Origin: Myxococcota bacterium
GTDB taxonomy: Bacteria > Myxococcota_A > UBA9160 > PR03
NCBI GenBank assembly: GCA_030066475.1
Contig: JASJBO010000065.1
Coordinates: 1 to 29,487, forward strand
DNA length: 29,487 nt
Direction of reading: 5' to 3'
Shown in pieces: positions 1 through 8,136 of the stretch; the stretch's first letter is position 1, and each line of letters starts with the position of its first letter. The translations under genes were made by a program, and so were the position numbers. Below the pieces are notes generated by a model, which was given only the letters and a program-made list of their open reading frames with translations, was not told the DNA's origin and did no database searches.

Positions 1-116
1 TCAGCTGCGCCGCGGGCGCTGACCGCCAGCGCTACGGCTCCTGAGCCCCGACGCCAGAACGGTACTACCTGCCGGGAGGCCGCGCCCGCGATGGCAGCTG
101 CAGCGCCGTGTTGAGC
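1..116 (-). repeat. attC site 1, cut by window start
   Basis: This matches the other attC sites from the inner stem onward (TCAGCTGCGCCGCGGGCGC at position 1) and ends in GTTGAGC at 110-116, whose reverse complement GCTCAAC fits RYYYAAC. About 17 bp with the other outer box lie outside the window. On the minus strand it is the attC of the cassette carrying the MORN-repeat gene. Confidence 0.82.
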
Positions 117-157
117 TGCAGGCGCGCTTGTTTCAGGGACTGCGGCGACATGCCGAC

Positions 158-556
158 ATGAAAGGCATGCGTCCGCTCTTCGTCGCTGTGGCCCTGATCG
201 GTCTCTCGTCGCGGTGTGTTCGTGCGCAGGGCTCCGACCTTCCCGATTTTTCCGCCGTGTTGGCTGAGCCCTGCCCGGCGGTGGCAACGTGGGTCGTCAC
301 GGAAGGCGAATCGATCGCCTGCGTTGATGGAAGCGGGGAGCTCCACGGGCCGTACTTCGGCTACTACGCCTCGGGACCTCGAAGGAGCTATGCCGAGTAC
401 CGCGGTGGCGAAGTCCACGGCTGGATCGTGCTCTGGTATGAAAGCGGCATCGTGAAGAGCGCTGGGCGAGAAGTAGCTGGGAAGCCGGTTGGCGAGTGGC
501 GCTGGTGGAACCCGGACGGGTCGCTGCGGAGGCGCCAAGACTTCTCCCGCGAATAG
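158..556 (+). CDS. Secreted MORN_2/YwqK-like repeat protein, in inverted cassette orientation
   Basis: The protein has 132 residues if it starts at the ATG at 158; a TTG at 128 and an ATG at 167 are in-frame alternatives. The N-terminus is a plausible signal peptide (MKGMRPLFVAVALIGLSS) with a possible cleavage site after VRA. The rest carries MORN_2-type repeats of the G-x-x-x-G-x-W/Y-x-x-Y/W-x-x-G kind, for example GELHGPYFGYYASG, GEVHGWIVLWYESG and KPVGEWRWWNPDG. Such repeats occur in the YwqK/antitoxin-like family and in many secreted proteins of unknown role. The gene fills the cassette between attC 1 and attC 2 but runs opposite to the attC polarity, so readthrough from an upstream integron promoter would give antisense RNA. 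It would need its own promoter; none is obvious. Confidence 0.75.
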   Translation: MKGMRPLFVAVALIGLSSRCVRAQGSDLPDFSAVLAEPCPAVATWVVTEGESIACVDGSGELHGPYFGYYASGPRRSYAEYRGGEVHGWIVLWYESGIVKSAGREVAGKPVGEWRWWNPDGSLRRRQDFSRE

Positions 557-570
557 CTCGGTACCCGTCC

Positions 571-703
571 GCCCAACGGATCGGCGCTCAGCTGCGCCGC
601 GGGCGCTGACCGCCAGCGCCAAGCCACCTGAGCCCCGACGCCAGGACGGTACTACTTGCCGGGAGCCCGCGCCCGCGGTGACAGCTGCAGCGCCTTGTTG
701 GGC
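571..703 (-). repeat. attC site 2
   Basis: A 133-bp site with GCCCAAC at 571-577 and GTTGGGC at 697-703. The inner arms CGCTCAGCTGCG and CAGCTGCAGCG pair, with the extra base on the high-coordinate side. An internal stem GCGCTGACCGCCAGCGC lies near 604-620. It follows the lipoprotein cassette gene at 717-1184 on the minus strand. Confidence 0.88.
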
Positions 704-716
704 GGCATGCCTCTGC

Positions 717-1184
717 CTACCGCTCTGGGACAGGAGAGTACCCATCGAGGTCGTTGTTGGGGTCGAGCCATGTGATCTCGGCCTTGCCGGCTTCAGAGAG
801 GTACTGGATGGCGGCCAGAACGAGAGGCCTTTGGAAGTCCGAGACCGCAAGAAAGCGCGACTCACCGGACTCGGATATTCCCAGGAAGTGGGCTTCCGAA
901 GTGTCAGCGTAGCTGCGTGCCGATAGCTCGATGTCCCCGCTCGCGAAGGAGTACCTGTCGTAGATGTACAGCCACTCGTAGATGGCGCCATCCCGAAGCG
1001 GGCCGGATGCGTCGACGCAGCTCGCTGAAGCCACAGTCAGAGTGGCGCCGTGGGCTGCGTACTCGGATGTGGACTTGGGCTCGCATTGGAAGGTGGGCTC
1101 AGAGGCGTGGGACGGCTCCGTGTCCGGCTCTGCGCACCCCGACACGACGAGAAGAACCAGCGTTGCTAGCGCTGCGCTCGACAT
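717..1184 (-). CDS. Cassette-encoded putative lipoprotein
   Basis: The protein has 155 residues from the ATG at 1184, which lies 3 nt after the attC 3 boundary; an upstream ATG at 1193 overlaps the attC box and is less likely. The N-terminus (MSSAALATLVLLVVSGC) is a lipoprotein signal with lipobox VSGC, followed by a polar Glu/Ser/Thr linker. The remaining roughly 130 residues are mixed alpha/beta with two more Cys, and I do not recognise a family. The stop is 13 nt before attC 2. Start and stop both abutting attC sites is the classic layout of a single-gene integron cassette. No dedicated promoter or strong ribosome-binding site is visible. Confidence 0.72.
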   Translation of the reverse strand: MSSAALATLVLLVVSGCAEPDTEPSHASEPTFQCEPKSTSEYAAHGATLTVASASCVDASGPLRDGAIYEWLYIYDRYSFASGDIELSARSYADTSEAHFLGISESGESRFLAVSDFQRPLVLAAIQYLSEAGKAEITWLDPNNDLDGYSPVPER

Positions 1185-1187
1185 GCC

Positions 1188-1322
1188 GCCCAACGGATCG
1201 GGCGCTCAGCTGCGCCGCGGGCGCTGACCGCCAGCGCCACGGCTCCCGAGCCCCGCCGCCAGGACGGTACCACCTCCCGCGGGACCCGCGCCCGCGGTGA
1301 CAGCTGCAGCGCCTTGTTGGGC
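1188..1322 (-). repeat. attC site 3
   Basis: A 135-bp site with GCCCAAC at 1188-1194 and GTTGGGC at 1316-1322. Outer and inner arms are nearly identical to sites 2, 5 and 6. The upstream cassette's gene (1206-1682) has its stop codon inside this site, so most of it is also translated. Confidence 0.88.
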
Positions 1323-1682
1323 GGCCGGCGTGCACCGCGAGCGAACGTGGAAGAGCAGCTCGTCGAGAAAGAGCGGACCTGTTCTCTCGATCTCAGGCGG
1401 TGTGCTGAAGCCGATCTCGGAAAAGGACGCTTGAATCTCGAATTGCTCGAACTCCGACTCTTCGACGTAGACATGGCCCCAGCCGAGTTCGGATCGGAAC
1501 CAGAAGGCCCGCCCATCGTTATTGGGAGAAGGCTTGATCTCGGCTATGCCCGGATGGCTAAGTAGTGCCCGCTTGACGCACGAAGGGGGTGGAGCATCGC
1601 GAAACAGCTGCGACCGCGAGACTCGCCACACCGGGTCGCAAGCGCATAGCAGTACGGCGAGAACTGGTGCGATGCGTGCCAT
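1206..1682 (-). CDS. Cassette-encoded putative lipoprotein with attC-encoded C-terminus
   Basis: The protein has 158 residues from the ATG at 1682, 10 nt after the attC 4 boundary. The N-terminus (MARIAPVLAVLLCAC) is a short lipoprotein signal with lipobox LCAC. The mature part to about residue 120 is acidic and aromatic, with several short Phe/Glu-rich strands; no family is recognised. There is no stop before attC 3, and the frame continues through nearly the whole site, adding about 38 Gly/Ala/Arg residues of low complexity before TGA at 1206-1208. The tail may be disordered, or the ancestral stop may have been lost when the gene was joined to this attC. Confidence 0.65.
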   Translation of the reverse strand: MARIAPVLAVLLCACDPVWRVSRSQLFRDAPPPSCVKRALLSHPGIAEIKPSPNNDGRAFWFRSELGWGHVYVEESEFEQFEIQASFSEIGFSTPPEIERTGPLFLDELLFHVRSRCTPAAQQGAAAVTAGAGPAGGGTVLAAGLGSRGAGGQRPRRS

Positions 1683-1692
1683 TGCCCCGGCC

Positions 1693-1845
1693 GCCCAACG
1701 GCTCGCCGCTCAGCTGCGGCCGCCGTGCACCTGCCAAGTATCGCGCGGCGGCCGCCCTCGGTCGAGGCAGAGTACGGCGCCCGCCGCCCACCGGGCTTCG
1801 CGAACCCAAAGCGCGCGGCCGTCAGCTGCAGCGGCTTTGTTGGGC
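1693..1845 (-). repeat. attC site 4, divergent interior
   Basis: A 153-bp site with GCCCAAC at 1693-1699 and GTTGGGC at 1839-1845. The recombination boxes and nearby arms (GCCGCTCAGCTGCGG and CAGCTGCAGCGGC) match the other sites, but the central 90 bp are unrelated to them. It shares the CCGCTCAGCTGCGG block and a nearby GTATCGC with the decayed site at 4332, which suggests a second attC subfamily. Confidence 0.82.
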
Positions 1846-1867
1846 GGCATCGGCTAGAGGCCCGAGC

Positions 1868-2353
1868 CTAGTCATCGCAGACTACCCAGATGTCTGGTGC
1901 GACACCTGTCGCCTTCGACGAGCCCACGCTCCGCAGCGTAGTGGGCTGGCCGTGCGGAACTTGTACGGCGATCGCGTAACGCGAACGTTCCGTGAACGAA
2001 ATCGCGGTGACTGCTTCCGGTGCGACTCCTGAGTGGACGAGGTCCAACGGACCAGGCCCGAGGAGCCGCACGTGGGCATTCTCGCCCATCCCGAGTAGAG
2101 CGGCATCGAAGTGTGCAGGGACCCATCGCACACCAGGTACGACACCGTCGTGGTTATCGAGGTCATTAGCGGGGATGGACCGAGCTGACCAGTTCATTCC
2201 GACCCAAGAACGTAGAGCGCTCTGCACGGCGTGCTCGCTTGCCTGGCTCTTCAGACGTTGGCAGTAGCCGTCCGTGAAGTGCCAGATGGTCGCCTGCAAG
2301 CTGGCTACCGACAGGAGAATCAGAACGCCGGCGACTACGAGGATCGTCTTCAT
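1868..2353 (-). CDS. Cassette-encoded membrane-anchored hypothetical protein
   Basis: The protein has 161 residues from the ATG at 2353, the first good start after attC 5 (29 nt away). The open frame extends back through attC 5, but that part is low complexity. The N-terminus (MKTILVVAGVLILLSVAS) is a single hydrophobic segment without a clear cleavage site, so it is probably a signal anchor with an exported C-terminal domain. That domain is polar, with three Cys and several Trp, and matches no family I know. The stop lies 22 nt before attC 4. A small single-gene cassette with an exported product fits its neighbours. Confidence 0.62.
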   Translation of the reverse strand: MKTILVVAGVLILLSVASLQATIWHFTDGYCQRLKSQASEHAVQSALRSWVGMNWSARSIPANDLDNHDGVVPGVRWVPAHFDAALLGMGENAHVRLLGPGPLDLVHSGVAPEAVTAISFTERSRYAIAVQVPHGQPTTLRSVGSSKATGVAPDIWVVCDD

Positions 2354-2382
2354 TCGCTTCGGGCACCAGCGGCCTCGATGCC

Positions 2383-2517
2383 GCCCAACGGATTGGCGCT
2401 CAGCTGCGCCGCGGGCGCTGACCGCCAGCGCTACGGCTGCTGAGCCTCGCCGCCAGAACGGTACCACCTCACGGTGAACCCGCGCCCGCGGTGTCAGCTG
2501 CAGCGCCTTTGTTGGGC
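2383..2517 (-). repeat. attC site 5
   Basis: A 135-bp site with GCCCAAC at 2383-2389 and GTTGGGC at 2511-2517. It is nearly identical to sites 2, 3 and 6 in arms and interior. The cassette gene at 2469-2921 ends inside it. Confidence 0.88.
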
Positions 2518-2921
2518 CGCAAGCCAGCGTGCGGGAGAGTCGCGTCGGGCACGCACCGGAAGCAATGGTGCGCGGTGTGCTCGGTGAGGCGACGCATAGG
2601 ACCGACTTCCCTGGCTCGCTCAGCCGTGAACTCCCGGGAATAGCCGCCGAGATGCCCGTAGGTTCCGGTCGGACTGAGCCGGCCCTCCACGTCAATGTCC
2701 GTGCAGAACCGGGGATAGGGCGCGTTCTGCCCACTCAGATCAGCGGGGGCTACACGAGAGCGGACGGACCCGAGGTTGCCCGACAGGAACCAGACTTCGC
2801 ACGAATCAGCGGGCTGGAAGGCACTGGCCTCGAACCCGAAGAGATACCGCCCGTGCAGGTGCGTCGATCGGGCACATGCGAGCGCAACGACCACGATCGC
2901 TGCTGCAGCAACTAGCCGCAT
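2469..2921 (-). CDS. Cassette-encoded putative lipoprotein with short attC-encoded tail
   Basis: The protein has 150 residues. The start at 2921 is fixed by a strong AAGGAG at 2927-2932, 5 nt upstream, between the gene and attC 6. The N-terminus (MRLVAAAAIVVVALAC) is a hydrophobic signal with a slightly atypical lipobox (ALAC). The mature region has several Cys (near residues 42, 73, 119 and 122) and no recognised domain. The frame enters attC 5 and stops inside it at 2469, so about the last 16 residues derive from the recombination site. This is the one lipoprotein cassette with a consensus Shine-Dalgarno sequence, so it may be translated efficiently from any through-transcript. Confidence 0.7.
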   Translation of the reverse strand: MRLVAAAAIVVVALACARSTHLHGRYLFGFEASAFQPADSCEVWFLSGNLGSVRSRVAPADLSGQNAPYPRFCTDIDVEGRLSPTGTYGHLGGYSREFTAERAREVGPMRRLTEHTAHHCFRCVPDATLPHAGLRPNKGAAADTAGAGSP

Positions 2922-2926
2922 CTCTA

Positions 2927-2932
2927 CTCCTT
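2927..2932 (-). promoter_or_regulatory. Shine-Dalgarno site fixing a cassette gene start
   Basis: The minus-strand AAGGAG is 5 nt upstream of the ATG at 2921 and directly follows the attC 6 GTTGGGC box. It is carried by the cassette itself rather than by the recombination site. Confidence 0.65.
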
Positions 2933-2935
2933 GCG

Positions 2936-3070
2936 GCCCAACGGATCGGGCGCTCAGCTGCGCCGCGGGCGCTGCCCGCCAGCGCCATGGCTCGTGAGCC
3001 CCGACGCCAGAACGGTACCACCCCTCGCGGGACCCGCGCCCGCGGTGTCAGCTGCAGCGCCGTGTTGGGC
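2936..3070 (-). repeat. attC site 6
   Basis: A 135-bp site with GCCCAAC at 2936-2942 and GTTGGGC at 3064-3070. It is nearly identical to sites 2, 3 and 5 and closes the cassette carrying higBA. Confidence 0.88.
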
Positions 3071-3077
3071 TGCCAGC

Positions 3078-3365
3078 CTACGACGCTCGTCGCAGTCGCG
3101 GAACGCGGGTCGCAGGGCGGCTTCGTGCAAGGTCGTAGGAAGCTTGGAGGTTGAGCCAGAACTCTGGTGTGGTGTTGAAGGCTTGGGCGAGCAGCCAGGC
3201 GGTTTCCGGCGTGACACCGCGCTTGCCCCGCACGAGCTCGTTGATGCGCTGGACCGGAACGCCGAGATGCTCGGCGAGGGCGACCTGGGTCTGGCCTAGC
3301 GGTACGAGGAACTCCTCTCGGAGGATCGCCCCAGGGTGAGTCGGAACGCGGTTCTTGGGCTGCAT
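3078..3365 (-). CDS. higA: HigA-family antitoxin (helix-turn-helix)
   Basis: The protein has 95 residues and is the antitoxin of a HigBA module. It should bind and neutralise HigB and repress the operon. It starts with the family hallmark THPGAILREEFLVPLG, followed by an XRE-type helix-turn-helix (LGQTQVALAEHLGVPVQRI) and the conserved block LVRGKRGVTPETAWLLA, ending near FWLNLQASYDL. The ATG at 3365 is 2 nt after the higB stop, and an AAGGGG inside the end of higB serves as ribosome-binding site. The stop is 7 nt from attC 6, so the pair forms a two-gene cassette. Toxin-antitoxin modules are well known as stabilisers of large integron arrays; that role is inferred here. Confidence 0.92.
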   Translation of the reverse strand: MQPKNRVPTHPGAILREEFLVPLGQTQVALAEHLGVPVQRINELVRGKRGVTPETAWLLAQAFNTTPEFWLNLQASYDLARSRPATRVPRLRRAS

Positions 3366-3367
3366 GC

Positions 3368-3664
3368 CTACCCCTTGTGGTAGTCGAGGAGCCGGACATC
3401 GTGTGCGGCACCATCGGCCCACCGAAAGACAACGCGCCACTGCTCGTTGACGCGGATGCTGTGGAAACCTCGCCAGTCCCCCAGCAGGGCTTCGAGTCGG
3501 TTCCCTGGAGGCGAGCGAAGGTCGAGGAGCGTATGCGCCGCGTTCAGAAGATCGAGCTTGCGCAACGCTGCGGCCACGATGTCTCGCGGAAAGGACCGTG
3601 CTCTTTTCGTTCGCGCGCCGTGATAGAGATCCGCAGTAGCTTGATCACCGAACGACGCGATCAC
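3368..3664 (-). CDS. higB: HigB-family toxin (RelE superfamily mRNA interferase)
   Basis: The protein has 98 residues, the usual length of plasmid-maintenance killer toxins of the HigB/RelE fold, which cleave mRNA on the ribosome. Family blocks are intact: FPRDIVAAALRKLDLLNAA, the LRSPPGNRLEAL motif, the WRGFHSIRVNEQWRVVF core with basic residues, and a DVRLLDYHKG end. The start is GTG at 3664; no ATG lies upstream in frame. It precedes higA by 2 nt, the toxin-first order typical of HigBA. No truncation or frameshift is seen, so the toxin is probably active. Confidence 0.92.
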   Translation of the reverse strand: MIASFGDQATADLYHGARTKRARSFPRDIVAAALRKLDLLNAAHTLLDLRSPPGNRLEALLGDWRGFHSIRVNEQWRVVFRWADGAAHDVRLLDYHKG

Positions 3665-3670
3665 GGCCGG

Positions 3671-3700
3671 AGAATATTGGCTTCACGGTATCCATGCAAA
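3671..3700 (-). promoter_or_regulatory. Candidate higBA promoter
   Basis: On the minus strand TTTGCA (3700-3695) and TATTCT (3676-3671) are 18 bp apart, a passable sigma70-like pair just ahead of the higB start at 3664. AT-rich DNA stands out here from the surrounding GC. Toxin-antitoxin cassettes usually carry their own promoter, which fits. Confidence 0.35.
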
Positions 3701-3735
3701 GAGCCCGCTTGGCTGCCCGACGGACAAGCTGGGCC

Positions 3736-3757
3736 GGGCCCTCTACTTCGCGGGCCC
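3736..3757 (-). terminator. Candidate hairpin after the membrane-protein gene
   Basis: Two copies of GGGCCC (3736-3741 and 3752-3757) can form a 6-bp stem with a 10-nt loop directly at the stop of the gene at 3757-4314. There is no T-tract. No attC can be recognised between this gene and higB, so the hairpin may be all that separates them. Confidence 0.3.
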
Positions 3758-4314
3758 TACGAGATGGCAAACAGGCCGGTCGCTATATCGACGGCGGTGA
3801 GTAGGACGCCGAGCGGAAGAAGCGCGCTGTGAAGCGCCGGTTTCGCGGACGTCGCGAGTACCAGGCTTCCACTGACGAATGCGAGCGAGCTGAGATTCTC
3901 AGCCGCGAGTATCGGCTCCCGAAAAGCCAGAGGCTGCAGCAGCATCGTCGACGCCGCAGTGACGGCAACGACAGTGTAGAGAAGACGGTGGTTCTCGAAG
4001 TAGTGCGCGCGGAGCGAGGTCTTGGCGTCAATGTGCGGAAAGAGCAGATGCGAGAGTACGTACAAGAAGACGGGACTCACGAGGAGCAAGAGCAGCTGTG
4101 GAAAGTTCCAACGCGGCACCTCGTGCAGCGCCCAGCTCTCCCACCACACCTGTACAAGTGTCACGAACACGATCGCGGCAAGAAGGACCAAATGCCACGA
4201 ATCGAGGTTGAGCCGTCGATGAAGGAGGGATTGGGCGATACCCGCGAGAACTTCGGCGACACCCAGACCGATGATGATCGAGAGCAGCACCATGATGAAC
4301 TCGAACAGAGACAC
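3757..4314 (-). CDS. Polytopic membrane protein of unknown function
   Basis: The protein has 185 residues from the GTG at 4314 and about six hydrophobic segments (near residues 5-25, 40-60, 72-95, 105-125, 138-155 and 160-183), so it is an inner-membrane protein. The first helix contains FIMVLLSIIIGLGVAEVL, a pattern I associate only with uncharacterised bacterial membrane proteins. It starts 17 nt after the decayed attC end, consistent with being the first cassette gene of the array. No attC separates it from higBA, so that site has either been lost or the two form one composite cassette. No function is assigned. Confidence 0.7.
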   Translation of the reverse strand: MSLFEFIMVLLSIIIGLGVAEVLAGIAQSLLHRRLNLDSWHLVLLAAIVFVTLVQVWWESWALHEVPRWNFPQLLLLLVSPVFLYVLSHLLFPHIDAKTSLRAHYFENHRLLYTVVAVTAASTMLLQPLAFREPILAAENLSSLAFVSGSLVLATSAKPALHSALLPLGVLLTAVDIATGLFAIS

Positions 4315-4331
4315 CTGAAGCTACTCCCGCC

Positions 4332-4390
4332 GTCTCACGGACTGGCCGCTCAGCTGCGGGGAGTATCGCCCGGCTTCCGCCCGCGTGCAC
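4332..4390 (-). repeat. Decayed, truncated attC at the array edge
   Basis: GTCTCAC at 4332-4338 stands where GCCCAAC should be, followed by GGCCGCTCAGCTGCGG and GTATCGC as in attC 4. The opposite half with GTTGGGC is missing; the sequence runs directly into the 3' end of the SDR gene. This looks like the inactivated boundary of the array, similar to attC site 4. Confidence 0.5.
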
Positions 4391-4423
4391 ACCACGAGAC
4401 CCCTGCATGGGGGCCGCAGGCCC

Positions 4424-5341
4424 CTACATCGCCGGCACGGTGAAGCCGTCGACCACCGGCTCGAGCTTCTCGAAGTGCGGGCCGAGCTGCTCGTGGAGCG
4501 ACTCGGCGGTCCACACTGCGTCGCTCGAGAACTTCGTGTCGAGGGTCGGGCGCGAGACCACGGTGACCTCCTTGGCCCAGATCACGAAGACGTGGCCCGA
4601 GACGCGCTCGGCGTCGGGCGAGGCCAGGTAGGCGACCAGCGGCGAGACGTTCTCGGGATCGAAGTTGTCGAAGCCCTCCTCGGGCTTCTGGAAGATCGCC
4701 GCCAGCGGGCCCGAGTCGTTCATGCGGGTGCGGGCGCGCGGCATGATCACGTTCGACGTGATGCCGTACTTCTGCATGAGCTGGGCGGCGCCCATCGCCA
4801 GCGCGATGATGCCCGACTTGGCGGCCGAGTAGTTGGGCTGGCCGGGGTTGCCGAACAGCGCCGACTCGGACGAGGTGGCGATGATGCGCCCGTAGGTGGT
4901 GCCGCCGCGCGCCTTGGCGGCCTCGCGCCAGTAGGCCATGGCGTGGCGCATCAGCACGAAGTGGCCCTTCAGGTGGACGCGGATCACGTCGTCGAAGTCC
5001 TGCTCGGTCATCTTCCAGGGCACGGCGTCGCGAATGAAGCCGGCGTTGGGGATGACGATGTTGCAGTCGCCGTAGGTGTCGACGGCCGTCTGCACCAGGC
5101 CCTGCATGTGGTCCCAGCTGGCAGCGTCGCCGAAGTGCGCGGTGGCCTCGCCGCCGGCCGACTTGATCTCGTCCACCACGGCCTGCGCGGCGCTCTCGTC
5201 GCGCCCGGTGCCGTCGGCCACGGTGCCGAGGTCGTTCACGACCACCCGCGCGCCGCGGCGCGCCAGCTCGAGGGCGTGGCAGCGGCCCAGGCCGTGTGCC
5301 GCGCCGGTGATGACGGCGACCTTCCCGTCCAGCGTTCCCAT
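4424..5341 (-). CDS. SDR-family 3-hydroxyacyl-CoA dehydrogenase-like oxidoreductase
   Basis: The protein has 305 residues from the ATG at 5341 and is a short-chain dehydrogenase: cofactor motif TGAAHGLG (residues 12-19), an Asp-rich second strand (VVVNDLG) suggesting NAD, NAG at 99-101, catalytic Tyr171 and Lys175 in YSAAK, and Ser residues at 157-160. The sequence resembles the dehydrogenase domain of peroxisomal multifunctional enzyme 2 and mycobacterial ChsB1/Hsd4A-like enzymes, which oxidise 3-hydroxyacyl-CoA or 17-hydroxysteroid intermediates. It is last in the seven-gene operon, 14 nt after the thiolase, supplying the oxidation step before thiolysis. A 6-bp GC hairpin (4410-4424) overlaps its stop and may aid termination. 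Confidence 0.85.
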   Translation of the reverse strand: MGTLDGKVAVITGAAHGLGRCHALELARRGARVVVNDLGTVADGTGRDESAAQAVVDEIKSAGGEATAHFGDAASWDHMQGLVQTAVDTYGDCNIVIPNAGFIRDAVPWKMTEQDFDDVIRVHLKGHFVLMRHAMAYWREAAKARGGTTYGRIIATSSESALFGNPGQPNYSAAKSGIIALAMGAAQLMQKYGITSNVIMPRARTRMNDSGPLAAIFQKPEEGFDNFDPENVSPLVAYLASPDAERVSGHVFVIWAKEVTVVSRPTLDTKFSSDAVWTAESLHEQLGPHFEKLEPVVDGFTVPAM

Positions 5342-5355
5342 GGTGCGCTCCCTTC

Positions 5356-7713
<2,358 letters not shown>

Positions 7714-7717
<4 letters not shown>

Positions 7718-8136
7718 GATGCGCTCCTCGGCAGCGCCACGCGCACGGTGCCGTCGACGTGGCTGCCCCAGGCGTTCTTCCCCGACACGGTCACCTCCAC
7801 CTCGCCGCTGCCGCCGTCCACGCCGGTGACGCTGCCGGTCAGCCTCATGGTGTCGCCCGGCAGGTTGGGCCCACCGAGCTTGATCGCGACGCCCTTCACG
7901 AGAGCGTCGGGGCCGGCCCAGTCGGTCACGTAGCGGCCGACCAGCCCGTTGGTGGTGAGGATGTTCATGAACACGTCGCCCATGCCCTGCGCCTGCGCCG
8001 CCGCGCGGTCGTGGTGCACCGGCGTGAAGTCGCGCGAGGCGAGCGCACCGCCCACGATCAGGGTGGCGGTGAGCGGGACGTCGAGCTCGGGGAGCGCCTC
8101 GCCCTCCGAGACCTGGTCGAGCGTGCGGGTCTTCAT
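7714..8136 (-). CDS. chsH1: Small MaoC-family enoyl-CoA hydratase, ChsH1-like
   Basis: The protein has 140 residues, a single hot-dog domain with the hydratase-2 motif (SRDFTPVHHD, Asp36 and His41 as the likely catalytic pair, then a Gly-rich turn and FMNIL). It overlaps both neighbours by 4 nt (ATGA upstream, GTGA downstream), so translation is coupled. In the actinobacterial igr operon the equivalent small MaoC protein ChsH1 pairs with the MaoC domain of ChsH2 to hydrate the C17-C20 double bond of the steroid side chain. Gene order here (ChsH2-like, ACAD, ChsH1-like, Ltp2-like) is the same apart from one ACAD inserted between the two hydratase genes. Confidence 0.8.

Larger units (their letters stand above)
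1..4390 (-). mobile_element. Integron-type gene cassette array without integrase (CALIN)
   Basis: Seven attC-like elements, six well conserved and one decayed, alternate with short genes. Each conserved site has outer boxes GCCCAAC and GTTGGGC (one GTTGAGC), matching the RYYYAAC/GTTRRRY integron consensus, and conserved inner arms that can pair. The arm next to the high-coordinate box has an extra unpaired base (GCGCTGCAGCTG against GCGCTCAGCTG). In known attC sites that arm is the R''-L'' side, so the array reads on the minus strand. Genes agree: minus-strand starts lie 3-29 nt after an attC, and stops lie just before or inside the next one. With this orientation an integrase and attI would be expected above about 4.4 kb, where there is instead an SDR gene. 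The near identity of the sites resembles sedentary chromosomal integrons. Composition is visibly more AT-rich than the rest of the window. Confidence 0.85.

Noticed and set aside
1..3070. CRISPR array or other direct-repeat array
   Set aside because: Repeats are 133-153 bp with internal dyad symmetry, and the spacers are 350-500 bp genes. This is the attC pattern, and no cas genes or short regular spacers are present.
3665..3756. A seventh complete attC between the membrane-protein gene and higB
   Set aside because: Only a GGGCCC hairpin is visible. No GCCCAAC/GTTGGGC box pair or the conserved CAGCTG arms could be found.
4410..4424. Strong intrinsic terminator of the acyl-CoA operon
   Set aside because: The 6-bp GGGGCC/GGCCCC stem overlaps the stop codon but lacks a T-tract, so it was only mentioned with the SDR gene.
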